Positions 11,210 to 23,429 of a stretch of DNA of 64,000 nucleotides are shown piece after piece (position 1 is the first letter of the stretch; every line of letters starts with the position of its first letter). The position numbers and the translations under genes were made by a program. The notes beneath the pieces were generated by a model. That model ran no database searches. It saw only the letters and a program-made list of their open reading frames with translations, and was not told where the DNA came from. The DNA comes from Odobenus rosmarus divergens. Lineage: Eukaryota > Chordata > Mammalia > Carnivora > Odobenidae. The stretch lies in assembly GCF_000321225.1 (NCBI RefSeq), contig NW_004450464.1, forward strand, positions 533,155-597,154, given 5' to 3'.

Positions 11210-11230
11210 TCTTTGAAAATAGTATTCTTA

Positions 11231-11924
11231 ATTATGAAATTCCAATCCTATATTTTTAAAATGTGCTATTTCCAATTTTATATAATTTAGGTTTTCAAAA
11301 GGACCAACTGCTATTTTACATTTTAAATTTTCTTGGTGGGGCATGAATATAAATAGGATATAACATCTGCAACTTGTGAGCAAATACCAAATGAAGTAAT
11401 CTGAAATTTTCTGGAATGGTTGATTTGAATACATTATGAACTTTTTTTTTTAAAGTAAAAATTCTTAAGACGACCTCTTTTGCTTTAATTATTCTACAAA
11501 TAGGTTGAAGGGGGAAATGTAAAGTCAAATGATTAAGAGTATTATTGAGAATTTTTTACCCTGATTTTTCTTATAGGTTACCTCATGTGTTTTAATAAAA
11601 CATGCAATAAATGAATGCCTATTTGGCCTTGATATTAGTAATAGATAAACTTCAGATGATTTTTTTAAATCTCTAAATTTCAAATATTATAGTATGAGAG
11701 ATCTAACATATGACATATAGGATTCTCAGGATGAAATTTAAGTATCTCTTGCTAATCCTCAAAGTTCAAAATAACCTCTTATATGATATTTGATGTACTA
11801 ATCTCTGATATCTGCTAGAGGTAAGTAATAACTAAAGAAAAATGCCTCTGTAATGTATAATTTATCCAATCCATTTCATAGATTTTTAATTAGTATCTAT
11901 TTGGCAGAGTGTGATGAAAAATAA
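11231..11924. other. Unassigned non-coding sequence
   Basis: AT-rich, no recognisable gene or repeat. Confidence 0.4.
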
Positions 11925-14060
11925 AGACAAGGTTCTTGGCTTCATGGAATTCATAGCTGGTAGGTTATGCATACATGCAACAGAAAATCACATAAATTCT
12001 TTCAGTGCACTTGCTAAATATTACATGAAGAAAAAATAAAATAACAGGGAACCCCTTAAATAGCATAGTCAGGCACAGATTTCTAGAATTGAAAGATGTA
12101 ATCTCAGACGATCTGAAAGGTGATGCAAGATTTTCAAGGCTAAAAGGAATGGAGAAAGCTTCTTGATAGAGGGATATATATATAGGCAGTGTTCTGAGGG
12201 GAGAAATGAGGATTTATTTTAAATAAAGACATGGAGACTGAGGTAGCTAAAACAGAGTTGCAAGAGTTCATTAAGTTGAAACTGATCAGCTAGGTGGTGG
12301 TGAATACAGTGGGTTTTTGTCAGTTAGGTTAAAGATTTTAAAAGCTATCCTAAGACCAGTGGGAAGGCAAACCATATTGAGGAGAGAATTGGCCTGATCA
12401 GATGTACAAGTCTGATTTTTTTTTTCAAGATTATTATAGGTTCTCTGTAACCAATGGTAAAGTTAGAACAAAGAGAAAACATAGGAAGACAGGCTTTTAG
12501 AGGCCGCTGTAGTTGTATGGGTAACAGTGTTAGCTTGGCCTGATTATAATGAATTATACTGCAAAGGGAGAGAAGTAAACAGATTTGAGGTACAATCAGA
12601 TAAAAAGTGGGACTCACTGATTGGCTAGAGGAGGGAATCAGTTATGAAGGATATTGAGGATAACAGCAAGTAATGAGGCTATCAGTGGAGAAAGGAAACA
12701 TTGGAGGAAGGATGGATGGGGAGGGGAAGGGAGATGATTAAATATTCACTTTGGACAGATTGTAAAATGCCTGAGAGTTATCCAAGTGGAAACGCTGAAT
12801 AGGCAGTCAGGTATGTGTGCATAGGACTTAATAATGAGGTCTCACCTATAGTTAAATTTGGAGTTCGTTGGCATTGTAGGGGAAGAAAAATTTTTGTCTT
12901 CTGAGTTCTTGGCTGAGACCCCAGTAATAAGACACAAATTAGCAAGAGAAAAACAGGAGTTTATTAACATGTTTGTATCATGTATAGGTGGGAAGATACC
13001 CAGGGGGGAAATAAGTAATTCAAAAGGGTGTTTAAGATTCAATCATCTTAATAGGGAAAAGAGGGGAGTGTTGAAGGCCTTTTAGGGGAGAGTCCACGAG
13101 TTTAGGATGAACAGGTCCTTAGAATAGATGAGAGGTGCGGTAGTTTGTGATAATTTGTGACAAATCTTATCTGGGTGTAGTGTTACCTTCTAGTCTATTC
13201 TGATGAGTCAACCTCCGTTCGTTAATAAAACTCATTCTCAGGAAGTGGACCTATGACAATTGAGTTCCATTTGGAGAATTCATTTTGAGGAAGGGGGGTT
13301 CAGAGAAAACCTCTACCATCATTTGCTGTTTTTAGGTAACGGCATCTCAAAATAGTCAATATGCCAAAGTGTCCTATTTGGGGTAGTACATTCTGCAACC
13401 CTTCAATATATAGATTGCTTTTTATTCCATGGGAGGAGATGTGATTCCTTACAAGGATAGTATAGTTTTAAAAGAGAAGAGAGGATAGAACAAAGCCCCA
13501 AGGAACTCCTGTATTTAAAGTTTTAGCAGAAATGGAGAAACCAGGAAGGGTATAAAGAAGGAAGAATTGGGGTTATAAATAAACTATGAAAAGTGAAGTA
13601 ACTCAGAAGCTAAACTGTCTCACAGTGGAGGGAGTAGTCAACAGGGTTCAATTCCTGGTTTTGCATGTTTGATGTCATTGGTGACTCGGGCAGGAGAAGT
13701 CATACTGATTTTATTGGCCTATGAATAAGTTGAGTTGTGGAAGTTGAGTTGTGGAGTATAGGGAAGAGAACAGTAGTTACAAAGAGGAACACAGGCTTTG
13801 GAAGAAATTTTTATGGAAGGTACTAAATTACGGTTTAAATGATAATTGGAAGGATGCACACAAAAAGAGTTTAAAGATATGAAGAGGGGCCAAGCACATT
13901 TGGCATATACAGCTCCCGAGAAGGGAGCAAAGAAGGGATGAAAGGAGTATGGATGAGTAGAGGAATGCATTTTGAATGAGCACCTCTTATAGAAAAGATA
14001 CTTCCTGTAGGTGAATAGGAGGAAAAGTGGAGATGAAAAGCTATTAATGGTGGTAGTTTT
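11925..14060 (-). repeat. Long L2 LINE remnant, antisense, split by an LTR
   Basis: On plus it begins with the reverse-complement L2 terminus (acaaggttcttggcttcatgg) and continues through landmarks of the L2 body: aagctatcctaagaccagtggg (about 12340), ggcctgatcagatg, ccaagtggaaacgctgaataggcagtcag (about 12780-12810), and later ggaactcctgtatttaaag and tgatgtcattggtgactcgggc (about 13670-13690). The LTR at 12875-13405 sits inside it. About 1.6 kb of L2 remains, long for this family. Open frames within (for example 12345-12617 and 13719-13970) are chance frames. Confidence 0.88.
12875..13405 (-). mobile_element. Solo ERV LTR (ERV1-like), antisense, inside L2
   Basis: The L2 alignment stops at about 12874 and resumes near 13406. 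The block between, on the minus strand, has a TGTA...TACA-like frame and a late polyadenylation region: AATAAA (minus) near 12960-12965, followed by a T/C-rich segment and a ggggtctcagccaagaactc stretch before the end. These are features of retroviral LTRs. No gag, pol or env remains, so it is read as a solo LTR. I could not confirm a 4-base target duplication, and the right edge may be 13390 or 13405. Confidence 0.72.
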
Positions 14061-14569
14061 GTATATTTAATGTTTCTGAGTTTTCTAATGTTTTTGCTTT
14101 GGTTCTTCTTGCAAAGACATGATCATCTTTAGTATGTCTGGACCATAAACAACATGGGTTGGTAATGAGAGATAATGCTTAAAATGTTGGAGTATGGAAG
14201 AAAATGAAAGGAATTTATGTGGGGAATAGAATACTGATGAAATTTATGTTTCAGAAACACTCCTCTGGCAATGACAGAGAGTGGATTTAAGGTGGCAAAT
14301 CTGGAAGTAAAGCAAACAGAATAATTTTCATAAAGATTGTTGCTGATATTCCTATTCTTACTGTCCCCTTCCTCCACATCCCACACACATACAGTCACTT
14401 GTCTTTCCTTCTCATTGGCCAGAAAGAATCATTCAAGGTTTGACTAGTACTGTCTCATATCTGAGTGGTAGTGATGTTAACAGTAGTGGTTCTGATCCTC
14501 CTCTTTATGCTACCATGTACGCTCGTGCAGGGTTGGCTAGACCAGTGCACTGTAGGAATTCTTAATAAC
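14061..14569. other. Unassigned non-coding sequence
   Basis: No clear gene or repeat. The left part could be the decayed far end of the L2 to its left. Confidence 0.4.
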
Positions 14570-14690
14570 ACACTGTCAGGTGTTCTGCTGGCTCTGTACC
14601 AGGCACTGAGGTTAGCATAAAGTGGTGAACCAAAATGAAAAGATGATTTAAAGAACTGTTCCTTTAAGAAGTAGACATGGTCATTGTTTC
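14570..14690 (-). repeat. L2 3' end, antisense
   Basis: The gtaccaggcactgaggttagcataaagtggtgaacc segment matches the reverse complement of the L2 terminus. Confidence 0.6.
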
Positions 14691-15794
14691 AAAATGCATG
14701 GCAAGGTGTTCCTAATCACATTTTTTTAATTCTGTTCAGTATAATGAGATAACAAGCATTTAGTAGATAATCCCCAACTACCTAGCAAAAGAACAAATGG
14801 AGTGGCATGTTTTATCCATGTACAGTTAGTGGAGGACTTGAGCTCCTCCACACACTTGTCTTTAAGGCACCAAAGGTAAAGACTGAGAATTGTACCGTTT
14901 ATCTTGGACTTTGAAACAGTAGAGCACAGAATACATATCCCAACAGCAGTGCACACAAAATATCTAACCACCCAGGACTATTTTTACATATCTATGGTAA
15001 ACTTTTTGTTTTCTTTTTTGGCTGCTAAAGGAATGTGGCTAAGCAGTTTCCATTATTGTGCTGGATAATTATATCAGAACTGTTAAGTCCCTTGCATATT
15101 CTCATTGTGTATAAATTCTGCCCACTGCCCAAGAAAACCTACCAAGCATTAAAACATCTTTTTCAGAAGCCAATTTTTGTCTTCTGGGTAGTGCCACTTG
15201 ATCAAAATGTGTTACCGACACTTGCTGGAAAGCTAAGAAGTTTTTAAATCACTGTCTGTATATGGGAAAACCAAACCATATCTATTAAAGCAAATAAGTA
15301 GAGCAATTTTTATTAAACTTGATTTTCTCACTGGCCTGGAAAATACCAATAACATACACATTTACAGAGAAACACTCAGAAAGAGGCTCTATCCCCAATA
15401 GTGGGTCGATGGAAAATCTCTTGTCTGCAACAATAGCCACTTTGTAAAGTCTTTTCCATACCCTATTTTTTCAGGCGAACTTAACCTGGCAACATGAAAC
15501 AGCAGCGGACATTCTGGAGAAATAGTTTAAGAATGGCCCTTGGAACATTGGGTGTGGAACGAACTCCATGCATAGCAAATGAAATGTGTCTCATTTTACC
15601 TCTACTAATACTTCCCTCAGTAGAACTTACTGTGAAATTATAATTGCTTTTTGAATGAAATGATTGCTGTACAACACATATAAAACTCAGAACTAATTTT
15701 GGTTGTGTTGAAACTCTCCAATAATTTCTTTTGTTAGATCATTGGATTTAACTTTAAGACTATCAATTATGACAATTTTGGAACATCAATTGAC
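14691..15794. other. Unassigned non-coding sequence
   Basis: About 1.1 kb without a repeat or gene I can name. The 70-codon frame at 15035-15247 has no recognisable domain and no supporting signals. Confidence 0.4.
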
Positions 15795-16020
15795 TATTCC
15801 AAGTCAGGCCATCTTGGTTCAAATACTGCCTTTGCCATTTGTTAATTTTTTGACCTTCGGGATTATAAACTCGCCTTGTTTTGGTTTCCTCATCTATAAA
15901 ATGAGACTAATGCTAGTAGCTAACTTATCTGTCTAAGCATTAATTTGAGCATTATAAAGCTAATATGTGTCAAAGGCTTAAATCAAGGCCAAGCACTTGA
16001 TAAACACATGTGTTTCATTG
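15795..16020 (+). repeat. MIR SINE, sense, nearly complete
   Basis: Good MIR order: ggttcaaatactgcctttgcca, then gttttggtttcctcatctataaaatgagactaatgctagtagctaactt, and a 3' part with aaggccaagcacttgataaa. Covers most of the ~260-base consensus. Confidence 0.88.
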
Positions 16021-17389
16021 TCACATTTATGAACCTGTTTTAGTCAAACTTTATTTCTGCTCTGTAATTGTAATCTTATCTTACAAGGTAAGAGTGAATA
16101 TGGCTGAGTTCAGAATTTTTCCTCTATTACTAAATAAGATGAAAATTCCCATCAGTAAAAATTGTTTTTGAATAGAGTTTTAACTAAATTGAATTCTTTC
16201 TCTGCTGAAAGTAAGTTCAACTGATGTAATTCAGTTTTGAATGTCCTAATGCATTTATCCTGTTTACAAAAGGTTTACACAGGACATACAGCAGATTTGG
16301 TCAAAGTAATGGAATAGTTTCATTCTTTTGCAAGACTCTGAATATACACACAGTGAGGAAGGGAAGTGCATGAGGAATCTAGGGACAGAATTCAATGCTA
16401 AACAGTAATTGAAAAAGATGTGTTGCTTGGAAACTGCAGAGAACACTGTTTTGTTTCAAGTGAAGGGTAATACAAATCATGCATTAAAATAGTAGAACCT
16501 TTTTAAAATTTCAACAATGCAATTGATGAGAGTTTTAATAAGCTCTGACATATAACTTAGAATAGTTAGAATAGTGCATTTCAATCATACAGATGGTTCA
16601 TTAAGATAACCCACAGCATTGATAGATTTATACTGAGGTTTGGTTACATACCTTATGAGGCCTCAGGTTATGGTTGCATAAACTGGACTCAGATTAAGGG
16701 CAATGAAATATTCCTTCTAAGAATAATCACCCTTTCAGAAAAAACTACAGCTAATCAGAGGTGTCATGCACCATTGAGTTTTGTGCATAAGACTCGCTGT
16801 TTAATAGCTGTTTGGTGACATTTGCAATTGGATGCTGTTAATAAACAATGTAAGATGCTAATTTGTTACTTGGCAGGAGGAGTGAGTCCTTTTGCTCCAT
16901 CCTAATTTCAAAACATGATGACCCTGAAAGTTAATGAAAATAAAGAGATCTACACATTGTAAAAATCATAAGGCAGTGGCAATGACTACTCATCCTTTGT
17001 TTGGCTGTTTGAGGGATGAAATTCAAATACTTACAGACAAGTCCCCAGAATTGTGAGGTGTTCACTCCATCATTAGTTTCTCTGTCCTGAAGACTCATTA
17101 TATGCACGTCTCTTCCAATGGTCTTGAAAGTTCTTCCATTTTGGAAACTAGTTGATCTGCACATAGAACAATTTCTTAGGCCCTGATATTCTGGAAATCC
17201 ATTCTTTATTTGGCCCAGAACTTAAGCTAATCTCTCCTTAGCAAACTATGACCCAGCACTAAGCCTCTTGTTTATGCTTTAGTCATCAGAAGTTGGTTTT
17301 AGCTCATCTTAAATAGATCATTTTATGTCAATCATAATTTAACAGAGGAAAAAACATTTATTGGATCCTATTGAACACCTTACTATATC
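16021..17389. other. Unassigned, AT-rich, relatively repeat-poor
   Basis: Nearly 1.4 kb with no repeat I recognise. 16780-16880 holds several TAAT/ATTA-type words and a compact, non-simple composition, which fits either unique intron or intergenic DNA. No exon is supported. Confidence 0.4.
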
Positions 17390-17935
17390 TTAGTCTTTAA
17401 TTTTTTTAATTTAAAATCAATTAGCCAACAGATAGTACATCATTAGTTTTAGATGCACAATTGAATAATTCATCAGTTGCATACAACACCCAGTGCTCAT
17501 CGCATCATGTGCCCTCCTTAATGCCCAACACCAAATTACCCCATCCCACTACCCAACTCCCCTCCAGTGACTCTCAGTTTGTTTCCTATAATTCAGAGTC
17601 TCTCATGGTTTGTCTCCCTCTCTGATGACTTTCCATGCAGTTTTCCTTCCCTTCCCCTATGATCCTCTGTGCTGTTTCTTATATTCCATGTATGAGTAAA
17701 ATCATGTGATAATTGTCTTTCTCTGATTGACTTATTTCACTCAGCATAATACCCTCCAGTTCCCTCCACGTCAGTGTAAATGGTAAGTATTCATCCTTTC
17801 TGATGGCTGAATAATATTCCATTGTATATACATACACCACATCTTCTTTATCCATTCATCTGTCCATGGGCATCTCGGCTCTTTCCATAGTTTGGCTATT
17901 GCAGACATTGCTGCTATAAACATTTTAGTCTTTAA
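17390..17935 (-). mobile_element. 5'-truncated LINE-1 3' end, antisense, with target duplication
   Basis: Flanked by ttagtctttaa at 17390-17400 and 17925-17935. The interior (17401-17924) is the complete 3' UTR and the last stretch of ORF2 in reverse. The 3' end is of the aattagccaacagatagtacatcattag type, the same subtype as the tiny insertion at 53581-53632. Confidence 0.95.
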
Positions 17936-18092
17936 AAGCTCACAATGAACTGTAAGTTAGACATCAATAAAATCAATTTTATGGCAATTATCTACCATTA
18001 AAATTGTAGATATGCCAAGAAATTACTTTTGATGGATTTTGTTAACAAGAGACTGTGGGACCTTTTTCTCTATTAATAAAAATAATAGGGTT

Positions 18093-18290
18093 AAGAATGC
18101 ATGTATAAGGGGGAACCTGGGTGGCTCAGTCAATTAAGTGTCCAACTCTTAATTTCAGCTCAGGTCATGATCTCAGGGTTGTGGGATTGGGCTCTGCACT
18201 GGGCATGGAGCCTGCTTGAGATTCTCTCTCTCCTTCTCTCTCTGCTCTCTCTCCCTCTCAAAAAAAAAAAAAAAAAGAATGCGTGTATAA
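18093..18290 (+). mobile_element. Carnivore SINE with pure A tail
   Basis: SINE at 18109-18274 flanked by aagaatgcatgtataa (18093-18108) and a one-mismatch copy (18275-18290). It has the ggtcatgatctcagggttgtggg type of body, distinct from the gatcccagggtcctggg type in most other copies, and an uninterrupted A-run tail instead of AAATAAAT. Confidence 0.95.
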
Positions 18291-18859
18291 TGGAAAGTTA
18301 TAACTTTGTTATGAAATTGAGTAAGATTCAGAACTTAAGGGTAATACTACAAATGGTATAATTAAAACTATAAGAATAATTATCTCTAAGACAAATTTTT
18401 ATTACATATACTATACTAAAAATTTTTGAGCTATCTTACCAATTTTTTTTGACCACCTATATTTCAGATTGGAAGATATTTCTGGCATTCTTCTATTAAA
18501 CTTTAAATGGAAATGTTTTAACACTTGACAATAATGAAAAGTATAAACATATTTACATAGTGATTTGTGGTAAATACTGTCATATTTTTTTCACTTATGT
18601 TTCACAATTGAATACTATACCATTTAGGATAGACAAGGTTATTCTGAGACAATTAACATCACAAAAACCCTTCCAGACTCAGAAGAACAAAGGCTTATTT
18701 CTTGCTCAGGCTTGAATATCCTGGAGGAGGAGGGAGTTCTGGTTGTAGTGTCTCAGGGCCCAGTCTGAGGGAGAAGTGAACATCTCAAATATTGATCTGT
18801 TGAAGTGAAAAGAGAAGTGGGAAAGGGAGTCTTACACCCACTATTAAATACTTCAAATA
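18291..18859. other. Unassigned non-coding sequence
   Basis: The part at 18640-18790 (caaaggcttatttcttgctcagg...) looks repeat-like, but I cannot name the family. Confidence 0.35.
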
Positions 18860-19070
18860 TTAAATATTTGAAAGTTGTTAAGAGAGTAGATCTTAAAAGT
18901 TATCATGACAAGAAAAGAGAGTAACTATGTGAGGTGGTGGATATTAACTAAACTCCTTATAATCATTTCACAATATATACATATATGAAATCATTATGTT
19001 GTATACCCCAAACAAATACAAATCTTATATGCTAATTATATCTTAAAACTAGAAGAAAACAAACTGAGCT
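18860..19070 (+). repeat. Old LINE-1 (L1MA/L1MB-like) 3' end, sense
   Basis: The gtgaggtggtggatattaac segment, aatcatttcacaatatatac and aaatcattatgttgtatacccc followed by an A-rich end match the 3' UTR of middle-age mammalian L1 families. Extreme 5' truncation. Confidence 0.85.
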
Positions 19071-19204
19071 TTATATGTGACATTCATCATTTCTCACAAC
19101 TCATTGGCTAGAACTGATTCAACCACAGGGATATCAAGAAGTATAACCTATCTTTATTCCTAGAAGGTAGGAGAACCAGAAATAAAGGTTGAATAACTCT
19201 GATA

Positions 19205-19380
19205 ACCACCACTGCTGATAGGTTTTATTTTTAGCATTGTCTTACAGATAGAGACAAAAACAGATGCTTAGGAAATTTAAAAGGCTTGTTCAAGGTCACC
19301 TAGTAATTAAACTTGAGAACCCGAATTCAAATATATATTTGTAAAATCCAAATTCAGTGTTCTTTCCATTAAAATTTTGG
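19205..19380 (-). repeat. MIR SINE, antisense
   Basis: The cttacagatagagacaaaaacagatgcttaggaaatttaaaagg...caaggtcacctagtaa segment and a following gaacccgaattcaaa form the reverse complement of the MIR core. Confidence 0.82.
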
Positions 19381-19725
19381 TTATAACTGTATTCACTCGA
19401 CATCTACTTCAAAAGTGTGTAGTGAATTTGTAACCATTAGTTTTGATATAACCAGACATATTTTTTTCTCTTGTTGCAGACCATTGTTCCAATGGCAACC
19501 ATTAGTACATACTATAGAAATCTGATATGTAGCAAGCTTTTAAATGAACTTCTAAAGAAAAACAAAAAGTCTGCTCCAGTCTTCTCTTCTAGTTCAGGCA
19601 CTTGGTATGATTGTCTACTTAACTACATACTTCAGGATTATCCTCAACTTTCCCCCTAAGGATCGCATTTCAGAAATGTGACTTCATCCATGCACTTCTT
19701 TTCAGAGCTAGTGCTTTCTTTCAGG
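19381..19725. other. Unassigned non-coding sequence
   Basis: No recognised repeat. The 62-codon frame 19471-19659 has no recognisable domain. Confidence 0.4.
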
Positions 19726-20220
19726 TGTAAAAGAAAAGTTGTACCACATACTTGTTTAAAACTTCAAGAAAGACTTTATTCAAGACTATTGCATTAGGGA
19801 TCAGGCCTATTGCAATAGAGGAGAAAGACTGATCTCTACTGAAACAAAAAGGTGGGAGAGTTTTAAGTGGGGGGGCGGTGAGGATGAGCTGGTGGGGAAG
19901 TATGGGAGGACATTAGTGAGGAGGGTTGGTCGGTGTGATCAGGCCCTTTGTGTTTGGTAATTGGTGATTTCTGAGGTTGGGCTCCCACCCTCCCATTAAG
20001 ACTGGGAGGTAAGGATCCTCCCTTTGTTGATGATTGTGTTTGGAAAGGGTGGCTCTCAGGTCTTTGAGAAAGATATTCATGAGTTGTAAAACTGGAAAGA
20101 GGGTGGGAGAAGATTCACATCTCAAATGGACAGAGAAATTATAATTGCAAATTTTCTACAGAAAATGCTCTAAGAAAAGGGAAGTGAGGGGCATAGAGTT
20201 AGGAAGAAACCTGTCTAACA
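19726..20220 (-). mobile_element. Probable solo ERV LTR, antisense
   Basis: On minus the block starts TGTTAGACAGG (plus end about 20220) and ends after a polyadenylation region with AATAAAG (plus 19772-19778, ctttatt). A C-rich core sits between (ccaccctccc complement at about 19985-20000). Length about 495 fits an LTR. No internal retroviral sequence adjoins, so it is a solo LTR if correct. The left edge is uncertain and no target duplication was confirmed. Confidence 0.6.
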
Positions 20221-20249
20221 TTTAGTCATGTTCAGGGGAATGTTAAGGC

Positions 20250-20845
20250 CTTCTTGGTCACTTGTTCTCATCTCCCTTCCCTGCCTCTGTTGTCTCCCCA
20301 GTCCCATCTGTGTTTTTCCCTAGCTTCTGAGATGTGTCCTCCTCCAGTAATGCAAGTTAGATCACATCACTCTTTTCCATAAAAGAATAATTCTTGACCC
20401 TACCCATGCTTAAAATACATTTACAACTTTAGACTTCTACCATTCCACTTGCCCGATATGTACATTTCCTATCCCACCACCCTGTTCTTCTCATTGTTCT
20501 TTAAAAGTACAGTTTCATTATCTTTGCACATCCCATTCACTCCTTCTGAAATGGTCTTTCTTCCGTTCTCTTACCAGTATTTTAGCAGACCAGCTCAAAT
20601 TTCACCTGCTTGATCTTTCTCTTCTAGGCAGGGTTAGTCTCACCACTGTCTGACCTCAATACACAAAACTGTCTCTCAGTAGAAATCACCAGATTGTTCT
20701 ATTTGTCGATTTGTAGTCCTGCCTGCTTCTCTGGTACCAAGCACCCCTAGGACAAGGGCTTTGTATAATTTAGCTGTGTATTTTCAGTACTTACCAATTG
20801 TCTTAGTACATGGTTATTGCTCAGTAAACATTTTTAGAATGTTCT
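20250..20845 (+). repeat. L2 LINE 3' region, sense
   Basis: Follows the L2 3' order over about 600 bases: agatcacatcactcttttcc, then the cagctcaaatttcacctg segment (about 20590), the gggttagtctcaccactgtc segment, aagggctttgtataatt and a worn tail near ttattgctcagtaaacattt. Confidence 0.85.
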
Positions 20846-21364
20846 TTGATATCAAATATTTTGTATATAATGGTAAATTGATTTTATAACTTTTTTTTTA
20901 AATACGGTCAGCACATCCATTATGTAAGTATATTCAAAAAAAGATGTTAACTAAGTTCATATCCTTGATAAGCTTCAAGCTTCTTGAAGAGCGTACTATT
21001 TAATGGTAAACCAGGCAGATGTGCATGACTCATTTAAGAGAATGAATAAGTTTGGTGTGGACATTGCCAGAGACCCCAGTCCTCAGAGATCACCTCAGCT
21101 TCTTGAAGGAGCATTGCACAGTAGGCTGAAAGTGAAGGGAACTAGTTCAGGCCAACTCCTGGGATGAAAGCATTCTGCACAGACAGAGCAGTGCATATGG
21201 AGGCATGAGAAATAGAACATTTTGGGGGAACTATGAGTATTCTTGAAGCATAACATGAATAATGGGGGGAGGGCTGAGGAGAGGGGGTGCAAAGGAAGTC
21301 TGAATTAGTCAAGGAAAGCACACGAGGACCTATAATGCCATCCAAGGCAATTTAGAATTTGTCC
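20846..21364. other. Unassigned non-coding sequence
   Basis: Nothing recognised. The antisense frames at 21095-21345 are chance frames. Confidence 0.4.
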
Positions 21365-21620
21365 TGTCAAGATGACCAAACTGAAGTGCCCCAAGCCTTT
21401 ATATGATTTGTTCAAGCTCACACTGAGCTCCCAAGTGAGGGGTAAGATAGAACCTTGCCCACAGCTTGATACTTAATGAGTGTTTGTTTCTTCAGAATAT
21501 GTTGTAATCAGTAATTAACATTGAATCCTCAAATCCCTATGAGACAGAGCTAAGTTTATTTCGCTTTTCAAGATGAGGCTGATTAACAGAACCAATGAGT
21601 CAAGGCCATGATACAATCAT
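21365..21620 (-). repeat. Two MIR-like fragments, antisense
   Basis: 21365-21470 (gatgaccaaactgaagtgcc...gttcaagctcacactgag) and 21500-21620 (ttgaatcctcaaatccctatgagacag...ttcaagatgaggctgattaac) both resemble the reverse complement of MIR. They may be parts of two copies, since both contain the core. Confidence 0.6.
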
Positions 21621-22078
21621 TTTGAATTAACATCATTTTGGATTAACATTAGGCAGATTTTACTGCTCAGTTTTATTCCTATCATTTCCCTCTTAGTAAA
21701 TGATATGTTTACATCTTTGAATCAAGACCCCAATACTCCATTTAATCTGATTTTTACAATTCATATCATTTTCTGACCTAAAATTACCAGACTGATTTGT
21801 TATCCAATTGAGAACCTAACAATGAAATAAATACCTGATAAACATGTTGAGAAAATAAAACACACAATATAGGAAAAAGCAATACTTTTCTCCATACCTA
21901 TGTATTAATCTGGTAGGAGAAAAATGTGATGGCATAGCCCTACTATTAACTAGCAAGGATTACTATTAATAGTAATGAATAAAAGTAATAACCTTTTCAG
22001 GTGAGAACTACTTTTTAGTGACATGGTATGCTTCCCAGGTGGACTGTACACATTGCAAATGAAAATCTGGCCTTTAAG
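21621..22078. other. Unassigned non-coding sequence
   Basis: AT-rich; a short tactattaa motif recurs at about 21940-21975. No gene or named repeat. Confidence 0.4.
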
Positions 22079-22306
22079 AATACATATTTCCTGGGGCGCC
22101 TGGGTGGCTCAGGTGGTTAAGTGTCTGCCTTCAGCTCAGGTCATAATCCCAGGGTCCTGGGTCGAGCCCCATTATTGGGCTCCTGGCTCAGCGGGGAGCC
22201 TGCTTCTCCTTCTCCCTCTGCCTCTGCCCCCTGCTCATGCTCTCTCTCTCTCTCTGTATCTCAAATGAATAAATAAAATCTTAAAAAGAAAAATACATAT
22301 TTCCTG
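22079..22306 (+). mobile_element. Carnivore SINE with target duplication
   Basis: Full SINE at 22094-22291 flanked by aatacatatttcctg (22079-22093 and 22292-22306). The head ggggcgcctgggtggctcag and CT tract are near consensus, implying a fairly young insertion. Confidence 0.96.
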
Positions 22307-23429
22307 AAAAGATTTTTTTTTAATCTATATAAAGTAATCCTAAGGGTAAATTGCTTAAATGAAATTATTAAAACGCTATCTGGAAGTGGTTGCTGTTCAG
22401 AGAATTTACAGTACTCCTGTCTTACTGTATCCTCAGGATGATCAGCTTGCCTCAAAGCTTTTGAAATGATTTTTCTTTGTCCTTAGGACATGAGGAGATG
22501 CGGGAGAGTAGGAGATAATTATAATGGGATTTTTCCCTTCCTAGGATATGAATTCACTTTAGAATAATCTCTTTCCTCATCAGTGATAAACAACAGATGT
22601 TTTGATCACAATAATATGAATAATATACAACATGAAGCCTCCTCCCTTTAAAAATAAACTTTCTTTTATTAGACTAAAAGCTTTATGTTATAGAAGATGC
22701 TCATGAACGTTGAGCTAGTCTTTGAAGGAAACAAAACTTTCTGGTTGACTTTGGCAAGATTCTTCTAACCAATTTAACATATTCACACAGTCACAGAGGA
22801 TTGTTCAAAACTATTTTTTACTCCCTCCACATATTTTTACTGAGTGCCAACACGTTCATAACATTTCGTCAGCTGAAATAAAGTTAATTTAAATATTTTA
22901 GTTATTTCCACTTTATTAAATCATTTAAAAAATTGTCATCACATTATTTGAAATATGCCTCTATTAGAATAGTGAATGTATATAACTTATTAATGGTTTT
23001 ACTTATATGAGCAGCAGGCTCTATTTTTGTTAAATAAGTATCTTCAAAGTTTAAAGCCCTCTTGTCTATAAAATCCTAGTTCTGGAGATTAGCTTTCAAT
23101 TTTACAGTATTTCTAGGCACATTTCATCTCTTACCTAATAACATTTATGGACTAAGGATACTCAGTGGTATTCATGAATGAAATGGCATCTTTTCATTGC
23201 TTTTTCCGCTTGGCATTTAGTATTAACACTATTCACTGTTTCACTCTTTATAAAACACTACTACAACTTGGCTGCTTGGATAAGTCTTTGTTGATTTCCC
23301 CCTTGTGCTCTGTATTTTCTCTCCTCTCATTCTCCTGAACTTTGGTTTGCCACCTAAAGACAACTTTTCCAAGACTCTCACCTTCAGTTGTCTTCCTGTC
23401 TGTCCCCTGGGTGACCACAACCACACTCA
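22307..23429. other. Unassigned non-coding sequence
   Basis: About 1.1 kb, AT-rich, with no gene or repeat I can name. Confidence 0.4.
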
